NCBI GenBank assembly: GCA_947502495.1
Contig: CANNAC010000004.1
Span: forward strand, 1-64,000
Direction of reading: 5' to 3'
Origin: an uncultured Flavobacteriaceae bacterium
GTDB lineage: Bacteria; Bacteroidota; Bacteroidia; Flavobacteriales; Flavobacteriaceae
DNA length: 64,000 nucleotides
Shown piece by piece: positions 1-11,300 of the stretch (positions within the stretch are counted from its first letter, which is position 1; each line of letters begins with the position of its first letter). The position numbers were made by a program, and so were the translations under genes. The notes beneath the pieces are model-generated. The model worked only from the letters and a program-made list of their open reading frames with translations. It did no database searches and was not told the DNA's origin.

Positions 1-3000
1 ACTTGCGATGGCGGAATAGTAAATATCACTGGCGATCTCGGTGGAACCTTCGTTTTTAATCCAATACCAACCGATGGCGCAACAATAAATGTAACTAGCG
101 GAACGGTAACTAACGGAATTTCAGGAACTACCTATACGATAGAATATACTAGTCCAGGAACTTGCGGAACAAGCAGCATGGAAACAGTAACAGTTTTAGC
201 ATCCGGAAACGCTTCGTTTAGCATGACCGCAACTTGCGATGGCGGAACAGCAAATATCACTGGCGATCTTGGTGGAAGTTTTGTTTTTAATCCAATACCA
301 ACGGATGGTGCAACAATAAATGCAACTAGCGGAACAGTAACTAACGGATTTTCAGGAACTACCTATACGATAGAATATACAAGTCCGGGAACTTGTGGGA
401 CAAGCAGCATCGAAACGGTAACTGTTTTAACTGTAGGGAATGCTTCCTTTAATATGACCGCAACTTGCGATGGCGGAACAGCAAATATCACTGGAGATCT
501 TGGTGGAACCTTTGTTTTTAATCCAATACCAACCGATGGCGCAACAATAAATGTAACTAGCGGAACGGTAACTAACGGAATTTCAGGAACGACCTATACG
601 ATAGAATATATCAGTCCAGGAACTTGTGGAACAAGCAGCATCGAAACAGTAACCGTTTTAACTTCTGGTAATGCTTCCTTTACTATGACTGCAACTTGTG
701 ATGGCGGAACAGCAAATATCACTGGCGATCTTGGTGGAAGCTTTACTTTTAATCCAATACTAACCGATGGTGCGACAATAAATGCAACTAGCGGAACGGT
801 AACTAATGGAATTTCAGGAACGACCTATACGATAGAATATACCAGTCCGGGAACTTGTGGAACAAGCAGCATCGAAACGGTAACTGTTTTAACTTCTGGA
901 AACGCTTCGTTTAGCATGACAGCAACCTGTGATGGCGGAACAGCAAATATCACTGGCGATCTTGGCGGAATTTTTGCTTTTAATCCAATACCAACCGATG
1001 GAGCAACAATAGATGTAACTAACGGAACGGTAACTAATGGGATTTCAGGAGCTACCTATGCCATAGAATACGCAACAACTGGAGCCTGCGGAGCAAGTAG
1101 CATCGAAACAGTAACTGTTTTGACTTTAGGGAATGCATCCTTTAATATGACCGCAACCTGCGATGGCGGAACAGCAAATATCACTGGCGATCTTGGCGGA
1201 ATTTTTGCTTTTAATCCAATACCAACCGATGGCGCAACAATAAATGCAACTAACGGAACGGTAACTAACGGAGTTTCTGGAACGACCTATACGATAGAAT
1301 ATACCAGTCTTGGAACTTGCGGAACAAGCAGCACAGAAACAGTAACTGTTTTAACATTTGGTAATGCTTCCTTTAAAATGACTGCAACCTGTGATGGCGG
1401 AACAGCAAATATTACTGGAGATCTTGGTGGAAGTTTTGCTTTTAATCCGATACCAACGGATGGCGCAACAATAAATGTAACTAACGGAACGGTAACTAAC
1501 GGATTTTCAGGAACTACCTATACGATAGAATATACCAGTCTTGGAACTTGCGGAACAAGCAGCATCGAAACAGTAACTGTTTTAACATTTGGTAATGCTT
1601 CCTTTAATATGACTGCAACCTGTGATGGCGGAACAGCAAATATTACTGGAGATCTTGGTGGAAGTTTTGCTTTTAATCCAATACCAACCGATGGCGCAAC
1701 AATAAATGTAACTAACGGAACGGTAACTAACGGATTTTCAGGAACTACCTATACGATAGAATATACAAGTCCGGGAACTTGTGGAACAAGTAGCATCGAA
1801 ACAGTAACTGTTTTAACTTCTGGAAACGCTTCCTTTAATATGACCGCAACCTGCGATGGCGGAACAGCAAATATCACTGGCGATCTTGGCGGAATTTTTG
1901 CTTTTAATCCAATACCAACCGATGGAGCAACAATAAATGTAACTAACGGAGCGGTAACTAATGGGATTTCAGGAACTACCTATACAGTAGAATATACCAG
2001 TCCTGGAACTTGCGGAACAAGCAGCACAGAAACAGTAACTGTTTTAACTTCAGGAAACGCTTCCTTTAATATGACTGCAACTTGCGATGGCGGAACAGCA
2101 AATATCACTGGCGATCTTGGTGGAAGCTTTGCTTTTAATCCAATACCAACGGATGGTGCATCAATAAATGCAACTAGTGGAACGGTAACTAACGGATTTT
2201 CAGGAACTACCTATACGATAGAATATACAAGTCCGGGAACTTGTGGAGCAAGCAACACCGAAACGGTAACTGTTTTAACTGTAGGGAATGCTTCCTTTAA
2301 TATGACCGGAACCTGTGATGGCGGAACAGCAAATATCACTGGAGATCTTGGTGGAACCTTCGTTTTTAATCCAATACCAACCGATGGCGCAACAATAAAT
2401 GCAACTAGCGGAACAGTAACTAACGGAATTTCAGGAACGACCTATACGATAGAATATACCAGTCCGGGAACTTGCGGAACAAGCAGCATGGAAACAGTAA
2501 CTGTTTTAACTTCTGGAAACGCTTCCTTTAATATGACCGCAACCTGCGATGGCGGAACAGCAAATATCACTGGAGATCTTGGTGGAAGCTTTGCTTTTAA
2601 TCCAATACCAACGGATGGTGCAACAATAAATGCAACTAATGGAACGGTAACTAACGGAATTTCCGGAACTACCTATACGATAGAATATACAAGTCCGGGA
2701 ACTTGTGGAGCAAGCAACACCGAAACGGTAACTGTTTTAACTGTAGGGAATGCTTCCTTTAATATGACCGCAACTTGCGATGGCGGAACAGCAAATATCA
2801 CTGGCGATCTCGGTGGAAGTTTTGCTTTTAATCCAATACCAACCGATGGCGCAACAATAAATGTAACTAGCGGAACGGTAACTAACGGATTTTCAGGAAC
2901 TACCTATACCATAGGATATACCAGTCCGGGGACTTGTGGGTCAAACAGCACCGAAACAGTAACTATTTTAACATCTGGTAATGCTTCGTTTAGCATGACC

Positions 3001-4362
3001 GCAACTTGTGATGGCGGAACAGCAAATATTACTGGAGATCTTGGTGGAATTTTTGCTTTTAATCCAATACCAACGGATGGTGCATCAATAAATGCAACTA
3101 ACGGAACAGTAACTAACGGAATTTCAGGAACGACCTATACGATAGAATATACCAGTCCAGGAACTTGTGGGACAAGCAACACAGAAACAGTAACTGTTTT
3201 AACAACAGGTAATGCTTCCTTTAATATGACTGCAACCTGTGATGGCGGAACAGCAAATATCACTGGCGATCTTGGAGGAACCTTTGCTTTTAATCCAATA
3301 CCAACCGATGGCGCAACAATAAATGCAACTAGTGGAACGGTAACTAACGGATTTTCAGGAACGACCTATACAGTAGAATATACCAGTCCTGGAACTTGTG
3401 GAACAAGCAGCATGGAAACAGTAACTGTTTTAACTTCAGGAAACGCTTCCTTTAATATGACTGCAACTTGCGATGGCGGAACAGCAAATATCACTGGCGA
3501 TCTTAGCGGAACCTTTGTTTTTAATCCAATACCAACCGATGGCGCAACAATAAATGTAACTAACGGAACGGTAACTAACGGATTTTCAGGAACTACCTAT
3601 ACGATAGAATATACAAGTCCGGGAACTTGTGGAACAAGCAGCATGGAAACAGTAACTGTTTTAACTTCTGGAAATGCTTCCTTTACTATGACCGGAACCT
3701 GTGATGGCGGAACAGCAAATATCACTGGCGATCTCGGTGGAAGTTTTGCTTTTAATCCAATACCAACCGATGGTGCGACAATAAATGCAACTAGCGGAAC
3801 AGTAACTAACGGAATTTCAGGAACGACCTATACGATAGAATATACCAGTCCAGGAACTTGTGGGACAAGTAGCACCGAAACAGTAACAGTTTTAACAACA
3901 GGAGATGCTTCCTTTAATATTACTGCAGCCTGTGATGGCGGAACGGCAAATATCACTGGAGATCTTGGTGGAAGCTTTGCTTTTAATCCGATACCAACGG
4001 ATGGCGCAACAATAAACGGAACTAACGGAACGGTAACTAATGGCGTTTCGGGAACGACCTATACAATAGAGTATACAAGTCCAGGAGTTTGTGTTGCAAG
4101 TAGCACAGAAACGGTAACCGTTTTAGCTGTGGCAAATGCATCCTTTACTATGTCTGCAACTTGCGATGGCGGAACAGCAAATATCACTGGCGATCTTGGA
4201 GGAATCTTTAGTCTTAATCCTGTGCCGACCGATGGCGCAACAATAGATGGAGCGACAGGGGAAGTCATTAATGCTATTCCTAATACAACGTATTCCGTTA
4301 TGTATACCGTATCCGGAATATGTAATACCGATTTTCAGATAGTTAATTTTACCGTTCATCCT
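1..4362 (+). repeat. 19 tandem copies of a 231-bp (77-codon) coding repeat
   Basis: The start of the CDGG block falls at bases 1, 232, 463 and so on up to 4159, an exact 231-bp period with no insertion or deletion over 18 intervals. Units are nearly identical at DNA level, including synonymous positions, while the last unit (from about 4131) is more diverged. Each unit has two cysteines, in TCDGG and GTCG, about 50 residues apart. Confidence 0.95.
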
Positions 4363-5151
4363 TTGCCTATTCTAGACTTAGAGGATTCCTTTTTGTTATG
4401 TTTAGATTCCGAAGGAAATATTATTAATCAACCAAGAATAGATTCCGATTTATCGATAGCAGAATATTTGTTTGAATGGACAGAAATAACGAATCCAGGA
4501 ATTGTTTTAGGAACCAATTCTTATTATGAGCCTATAGCATCGGGGACATATAATGTATTCGTAACGAATGCTACTACTGGATGTTCCACCGTTTTAGGGG
4601 ATTTAAATACCATTGCATCAGTAACTGAAAGTGTTGCACCAAGTGGATTAAATGCAATAATTACTTCGGAAACATTTGTAAACGAGAATATTATTGAGGT
4701 AAGTGTAACTGAAGCGTTAGGAATTATTTACGAATTTAGTTTGGATGGGACTGTTTTTGAAAGTAACGGTACAAATTCATATGTGTTTTATAATGTACCT
4801 TCTGGTGAACATGAAATAACGGCAAAAGATGAAGATGGTTGTGGTGAAGTAAGTACTACTGTTTTTATAATGGACTATCCTTTGTTTTTTACACCAAATA
4901 ATGATGGACATAATGATAGATGGCAAATAATAGGATTGGGGAATAAAGTAGATACTAAAATTTATATTTTTGATAGATATGGTAGGCTATTAAAGCAAAT
5001 AAGTGCCAATGGTGAAGGTTGGGATGGAACACTAAACGGAGAACCATTACCATCCAGTGATTATTGGTTTACTTTAGAATATAGAGATCCGAATAATGCA
5101 TTAGATACTAGTAAAAAAGTTTTCAAAGCACATTTTACATTGAAAAGATAA
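1..5151 (+). CDS. giant repeat surface protein with T9SS type B sorting domain (5' end outside window)
   Basis: The reading frame is open from base 1, so the gene starts upstream of the window; 1716 residues are visible. Residues up to about 1450 are 19 tandem copies of a 77-residue unit (core CDGGTANITGDLGG, then FNPIPTDGATI, then two-Cys spacing ending ETVTVLT). After these comes a unique region (PILDLEDSF onward) and a C-terminal domain beginning YPLFFTPNNDGHND and ending HFTLKR, which is the gliding-motility-associated type B T9SS sorting signal. Such proteins are exported by T9SS and displayed on the surface; adhesion or gliding is the usual inferred role, unproven here. The next gene is a paralogue. 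No porP/sprF-type gene, the usual partner of type B substrates, is seen downstream. No clear terminator follows. Confidence 0.9.
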   Translation, partial: TCDGGIVNITGDLGGTFVFNPIPTDGATINVTSGTVTNGISGTTYTIEYTSPGTCGTSSMETVTVLASGNASFSMTATCDGGTANITGDLGGSFVFNPIPTDGATINATSGTVTNGFSGTTYTIEYTSPGTCGTSSIETVTVLTVGNASFNMTATCDGGTANITGDLGGTFVFNPIPTDGATINVTSGTVTNGISGTTYTIEYISPGTCGTSSIETVTVLTSGNASFTMTATCDGGTANITGDLGGSFTFNPILTDGATINATSGTVTNGISGTTYTIEYTSPGTCGTSSIETVTVLTSGNASFSMTATCDGGTANITGDLGGIFAFNPIPTDGATIDVTNGTVTNGISGATYAIEYATTGACGASSIETVTVLTLGNASFNMTATCDGGTANITGDLGGIFAFNPIPTDGATINATNGTVTNGVSGTTYTIEYTSLGTCGTSSTETVTVLTFGNASFKMTATCDGGTANITGDLGGSFAFNPIPTDGATINVTNGTVTNGFSGTTYTIEYTSLGTCGTSSIETVTVLTFGNASFNMTATCDGGTANITGDLGGSFAFNPIPTDGATINVTNGTVTNGFSGTTYTIEYTSPGTCGTSSIETVTVLTSGNASFNMTATCDGGTANITGDLGGIFAFNPIPTDGATINVTNGAVTNGISGTTYTVEYTSPGTCGTSSTETVTVLTSGNASFNMTATCDGGTANITGDLGGSFAFNPIPTDGASINATSGTVTNGFSGTTYTIEYTSPGTCGASNTETVTVLTVGNASFNMTGTCDGGTANITGDLGGTFVFNPIPTDGATINATSGTVTNGISGTTYTIEYTSPGTCGTSSMETVTVLTSGNASFNMTATCDGGTANITGDLGGSFAFNPIPTDGATINATNGTVTNGISGTTYTIEYTSPGTCGASNTETVTVLTVGNASFNMTATCDGGTANITGDLGGSFAFNPIPTDGATINVTSGTVTNGFSGTTYTIGYTSPGTCGSNSTETVTILTSGNASFSMTATCDGGTANITGDLGGIFAFNPIPTDGASINATNGTVTNGISGTTYTIEYTSPGTCGTSNTETVTVLTTGNASFNMTATCDGGTANITGDLGGTFAFNPIPTDGATINATSGTVTNGFSGTTYTVEYTSPGTCGTSSMETVTVLTSGNASFNMTATCDGGTANITGDLSGTFVFNPIPTDGATINVTNGTVTNGFSGTTYTIEYTSPGTCGTSSMETVTVLTSGNASFTMTGTCDGGTANITGDLGGSFAFNPIPTDGATINATSGTVTNGISGTTYTIEYTSPGTCGTSSTETVTVLTTGDASFNITAACDGGTANITGDLGGSFAFNPIPTDGATINGTNGTVTNGVSGTTYTIEYTSPGVCVASSTETVTVLAVANASFTMSATCDGGTANITGDLGGIFSLNPVPTDGATIDGATGEVINAIPNTTYSVMYTVSGICNTDFQIVNFTVHPLPILDLEDSFLLCLDSEGNIINQPRIDSDLSIAEYLFEWTEITNPGIVLGTNSYYEPIASGTYNVFVTNATTGCSTVLGDLNTIASVTESVAPSGLNAIITSETFVNENIIEVSVTEALGIIYEFSLDGTVFESNGTNSYVFYNVPSGEHEITAKDEDGCGEVSTTVFIMDYPLFFTPNNDGHNDRWQIIGLGNKVDTKIYIFDRYGRLLKQISANGEGWDGTLNGEPLPSSDYWFTLEYRDPNNALDTSKKVFKAHFTLKR

Positions 5152-5398
5152 TTTTAGATAAAGACCTTACCGTATTTGATTCTTTTTCAATGCCATTGAT
5201 AGTCATAAGGAGTGGCAGGTGAAACCGATTAGTAATTTATATTCTAATTTCTAAGTATTGTATTTATTATTTCAAGTTAATTTAACTTAATTTTCGCTAA
5301 ATTTTTCTTAATTTTCAAAATTAATTTTAATTAAGTTGAATATTTGGCAATCTAAACAAGGTTTCTATTGCTGAATCATTACTATAAATCTCTTTTTT

Positions 5399-8300
5399 AT
5401 GAAAAGAATACTATCGCTATTTAGTTTATTTTTAGTACAGTTTTTATTTGCTCAAGTTCAAGCTCCAGTACCTGGTAATTCAGGGCCTGGTTCACATTCA
5501 TTAGGTATTACTTCTTCTAATGGTTTTAATTTAGATTGCACAACCAATTGTACCGATCTTACTGCTACTTTTACGGAGTATGGTGCTACAGACACCTATA
5601 TCGTGCAAAGTATACCTTTTGATCCCGTATTTCCTTTTACAGGATTAGATAATCAGGTGTTTTTTACCGGTGGAAATTATTTTGATGATCAATGGAGTCC
5701 TGTAATCGATTTGCCTTTTGATTTTTGTTTTTTTGGAGATAGTTATGATCAAGTGCAAGTTGGTGGTAATGGCGTTATTCGTTTTGATGTAAATCCTGGA
5801 GATACTAGTAATAATTGGGCATTCACCGAGCCATTACCAAACAATGCAAACCCTACTTTAGGAGAAGCAAATATTTTTGGTGCAGCGCATGATATGGATC
5901 CAAGTGTTGGGGATCCAAATTTAATTGAGATTGGGTGGAGTATCAAAGGAGTTGCTCCTTTTAGAGCCTTTATATATAGTTATTCTAATGTGCCACAGTT
6001 TAGTTGTAATAATTTGCGTACAACGCAACAAATGATTTTTTATGAAACTACAAATATTATAGAAGTACTTATTTTAAATAAGCCTACGTGTTTTGGTTGG
6101 AATCCAGGAGGTGGTATTAATGGAGGAAATGCAGTAATCGGTATTCAAAATAATGCAGGTACGGTGGCATATACGCCTCCAAATAGAAATACTGGGAATT
6201 GGACAGGATTTTTGGAAGCTTGGCAATTTGTACCTTCTTCAGGGCTTCCGTCAGACAACTACACGTTTACATGGTTAGATGATGCTGGTGCGCCAATATC
6301 TAATAATCAAACAATAAATGTTTGCCCTGCAGTAACAACAACATATACTGCTCAAGTAGAATACACTCCAGATTGTGGTTTTCCTATGTCTGTGGTAACT
6401 ATGGATGTGATTATTAATAAAAATGCAACAGGAGACGCGTCTTTCACCATGAATGCAAATTGTGATGGAGGTACAGCGACTATAACAGGAGATACAGGAG
6501 GCGTATTTAGTTTTAATCCGGTGCCAACTGATGGAGCGACAATAGATCCAGCAACGGGGGAAGTAACAAATGGAGTTACTGGGGTAACTTATACTGTAGA
6601 ATATGCAACAACCGGTGCTTGTCCTGCAAATAGTACCGAAACCGTAACCGTTTTAGCAGCAGGAGACGCATCTTTTAGTATGACAGCAACCTGTGATGGA
6701 GGAACGGCAACAATTATTGGAACAACAGGAGGTACTTTTACCTTTAGTCCATTGCCAACCGACGGCGCAACAATAGATGCGGCAACAGGAACAGTTACAA
6801 ATGGAGTTGCTGGTACAGCATATACCATAGATTATGCAATATCAGGAGCATGTGCAGCAAATAGCACAGAGACAGTAACTGTTTTAGCGGCAGAAGATGC
6901 AACCTTTAGCATGACAGCAACCTGTGATGGAGGAACAGCATCTATAACAGGAGATACGGGAGGAACATTTGCCTTTAATCCAGCACCAACAGATACTGCG
7001 ACAATTGATAGTGCAACAGGAACAGTAACAGGAGGAACACCGGGAGCAACATATACTATAGAATATACAACTCCGGGAGTTTGTGCAGCAAGTAGTACAG
7101 AAACAGTAACCGTTCAATCTGCGGAAGATGCATCTTTTAATATGACAGCAACTTGCGATGGAGGTACGGCAATTATAACTGGTGATAATCTAGGAAGCTT
7201 TGCTTTAAATCCAGTGCCTACAGATGGAGCAATAATAAATTCAGTAACAGGAGAAGTAACAGGTGGTGCTTCAGGTGTTACGTATACCGTTGAATATTCA
7301 ACAAATGGGCTTTGTCCAGAAAGCAGCACACAAAGCGTAACCGTTTTAACTGCAGATGATGCTTCTTTTACAATGAATCCAAATTGTGATGGAGGAACAG
7401 CAACAATAACTGGGACATCGGGAGGAACATTTGCTTTTAATCCAGCACCAACAGATACCGCTTTGATTGATAGTGCGACAGGAGAAGTGACAGGAGGAAC
7501 GTCTGGAGCAACCTATACGGTGGAATACACCACAGCGGGAGCTTGTTCGGAAAGCAGTACACAAACAGTAACGGTATTAGCTACTGGAGATGCATCCTTT
7601 AGTATGACCGCAACTTGTGATGGAGGAACAGCAGCAATAACCGGAACAACGGGAGGAACTTTTAGCTTTAACCCAGTACCAACAGATGGAGCAACAATAG
7701 ATGCTGCAACGGGAACAGTTACCAATGGAATTTCAGGAACAACGTACAATATTGATTATGCAACTACAGGAGCATGTGCTGCAAGTAGCACAGAAATGGT
7801 AACCGTTTTAGCTGCCGAAAATGCGTCATTTACAATGACAGCAACTTGTGGCGGAGCTACAGCAACCATTACTGGAGATACAGGAGGAACGTTTGCTTTA
7901 AATCCAGCAGTAACAGATGGAGCAGTAATAGATACTGCAACCGGAGAAATAACAAGTGGCGTTTCAACAACAACGTATACTGTTGAATATACTACAGCAG
8001 GATCTTGTGCAGAAACAACAACACAGACCGTAACAATTCTTACAACCGACGATGCTTCTTTTACAATGAATCCAAATTGTGATGGAGGAACAGCAACAAT
8101 AACTGGGACATCGGGAGGAACATTTGCCTTTAATCCAACGCCAACAGATACCGCTTTGATTGATAGTGCGACAGGAGAAGTGACTGGTGGAACGTCAGGA
8201 GCAACCTATACGGTGGAATACACCACAGCAGGAGCTTGTTCGGAAAGCAGTACACAAACAGTAACGGTATTAGCAACAGGAGATGCGTCCTTTAGTATGA

Positions 8301-11300
8301 CCGCAACTTGTGATGGAGGAACAGCAGCAATAACCGGAACAACGGGAGGAACTTTTAGCTTTAACCCAGTACCAACAGATGGAGCAACAATAGATGCTGC
8401 AACAGGAACAGTTACCAATGGAATTTCAGGAACAACGTACAATATTGATTATGCAACTACAGGAGCATGTGCTGCAAGTAGCACAGAAATGGTAACCGTT
8501 TTAGCTGCCGAAAATGCGTCATTTACAATGACAGCAACTTGTGGCGGAGCTACAGCAACTATTACTGGAGATACAGGAGGAACGTTTGCTTTAAATCCAG
8601 CAGTAACAGATGGAGCAGTAATAGATACTGCAACCGGAGAAATAACAAGTGGCGTTTCAGCAACAACGTATACTGTTGAATATACTACAGCAGGATCTTG
8701 TGCAGAAACAACAACACAGACCGTAACAATTCTTACAACCGACGATGCTTCTTTTGTTACGAATCCAAATTGTGATGGAGGGACAGCAACAATAACCGGG
8801 ACAATGGGAGGAACATTCGCCTTTAATCCAGTACCAACAGATACTGCTGCAATAGATAGCGCAACAGGGGAAGTAACAGGAGGAACGTCTGGAGCAACTT
8901 ATACTATTGAATATACTACTGCAGGAGTTTGTCCGCTTTCTAGTACACAAACAATAACAGTACTTACCGCAGGAGATGCTTCTTTTAATATGACAGCAAC
9001 TTGTGATGGAGGAACAGCTGCTATAACAGGAACAACAGGAGGAGCTTTTAGCTTTAATCCAGCACCAACAGATGGAGCGACAATAGATGCAGTAACAGGA
9101 GCGGTAAGTAATGGGGTTTCTGGGACAAGCTATACTATAGAATATGCTACTACAGGGGCATGTGCTGCTAGCAGTATGGAAACTGTTACCGTTTTACCAG
9201 TGGAAGATGCTTCATTTTCAGTTTTTGAAAATTGTGACGGAGGATTAATGACTATACTTGGGGATACAGGAGGTACATTTGCCTTTAATCCAGCACCAAC
9301 CGATGGAGCAACAATAGATACCGCAACAGGGACCGTGAGTAATGGAGCTTCTGGAGTAACTTATGTTGTAGAATATACTACAGCTGGACCTTGTTTTGTG
9401 AGTTCTACTCAAAATGTTACCGTATTAGTAACGGATGATCCTTCTTTTACTGTTACAGCTACATGTGATGGAGGAACAGCTAATGTTACGGGAGTAACAG
9501 GAGGAACCTTTGCTTTTAATCCAGCACCAACGGATACTGCTACAATAGATACAAATTCAGGAGCAGTAACTAATGCAACATCGGGAGCAAGTTATACTAT
9601 AGAATATACTACAGCTGGGACTTGTCCAGCAACAGACACCCAAGTTTTAACCGTATTAGTTACAGATGATTCTACATTTACTATGGCAGCAACTTGTGAT
9701 GGTGGAACAGCAACAATAACGGGAGTTTCTGGAGGGAGTTTTGCTTTTAATCCTTTGCCAACAGATACTGCTACAGTAGATGTTAACACAGGAGAGATTA
9801 CCAATGGAACATCTGGAGCAACGTATTCTTTAGAATATACAACTTCCGGAGTTTGTCCTTCTAGTAGCATAGCATCTGTAACCGTGCATCCAGCAGAAGA
9901 TGCAACATTTACTTTAAGTGCGAATTGTGAAGGAGGAATTGCAAGCATAACCGGAGATACTGGTGGAGTATTTAATTTTAGTCCATTGCCAACGGATACA
10001 GCAACAATTGATGCTGCAACTGGAGAAATAACAAACGGAACATCTGGAGCTACATATACAGTAATGTATACAACATCTGGACCATGTTCAGTAAATTCAA
10101 CTCAAAATGTAACCGTAATAATAACGGATGATCCTTCTTTTAGTATGACAGCAAATTGTGACGGAGGTACTGCCTCTGTTTTAGGAACAACGGGAGGAAC
10201 CTTTGTTTTTAGTCCTGCGCCAACGGATACAGCAATTATTGATGCAGCAACAGGAGAAGTAACGAATGGAACTTCTGGAGCAAGCTATACTATAGAGTAC
10301 ACTACAAATGGAACTTGTCCTGCGAGTCAAACTCAGGTTTTAACCGTAATAACTACAGATGATCCTGCATTTACTATGACAGCAACTTGTGATGGAGGAA
10401 CAGCATCTGTTTCGGGGACAACAGGAGGTACTTTTGCTTTTAATCCTATGCCTGCAGATACTGCTACAGTAAATGTGAATACAGGAGAAATTACCAACGG
10501 AACGTCTGGAGCAACTTATTCTTTAGAATATACAACATCTGGAGTATGTCCTTCGAGTAGCATAGCATCTGTAACGGTGCATCCAGCAGAGGATGCAACA
10601 TTTGTTTTAAATCCAAATTGTGATGGAGGGACAGCAACAATTATCGGGGATGCAGGAGGGGTATTTACATTTAACCCAATTCCAGGAGATGCTGCTTCTT
10701 TAGACGCAGCTTCAGGAGATGTAACTAACGGAACATCTGGTGCAACATATACGGTAGAGTATACAACTTCTGGACCTTGTTCTGTGAGTACTACTCAAAA
10801 CGTAACCGTGTTTATTGCAGATGATGCTTCCTTTACAATGATTCCAACTTGTGATGGAGCAACAGCAAATGTTACGGGAACTTCAGGAGGTATATTTGAT
10901 TTCGATATTGATCCTGCGGATGGCTCTATAATTGATAGTGTTACCGGAGAAGTAACAAATGCAATTCCGGGAGATTCGTATTCTATATTATATACTACAG
11001 CTGGTGCTTGTATGGATTCTCAAGTAATGACATTTACAGTGAATCCTAGACCAATTGTAGATCTGCAAGACACATTTATACTATGTATGGATAATAATGG
11101 TAATATTGTAAATGATCCAACTATGGACACTGGGTTATCCACATTAGATTATTCTTTTGAATGGACAGAAGCTACTAATCCAACGACTGTTTTAGGTACA
11201 GATTCTTTTTATGAGCCTGTACTAGCTGGAACGTATAGCGTATTTATAACTAATAATAGTACCGGTTGTGTTACTGTTGTAGGAGACCCTAACACCATGT

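Noticed and set aside
4059-9948. Many minus-strand frames (up to 118 codons) inside the two repeat genes
   Set aside because: They recur with the 231-bp period and are by-products of the repeat's base composition on the antisense strand.
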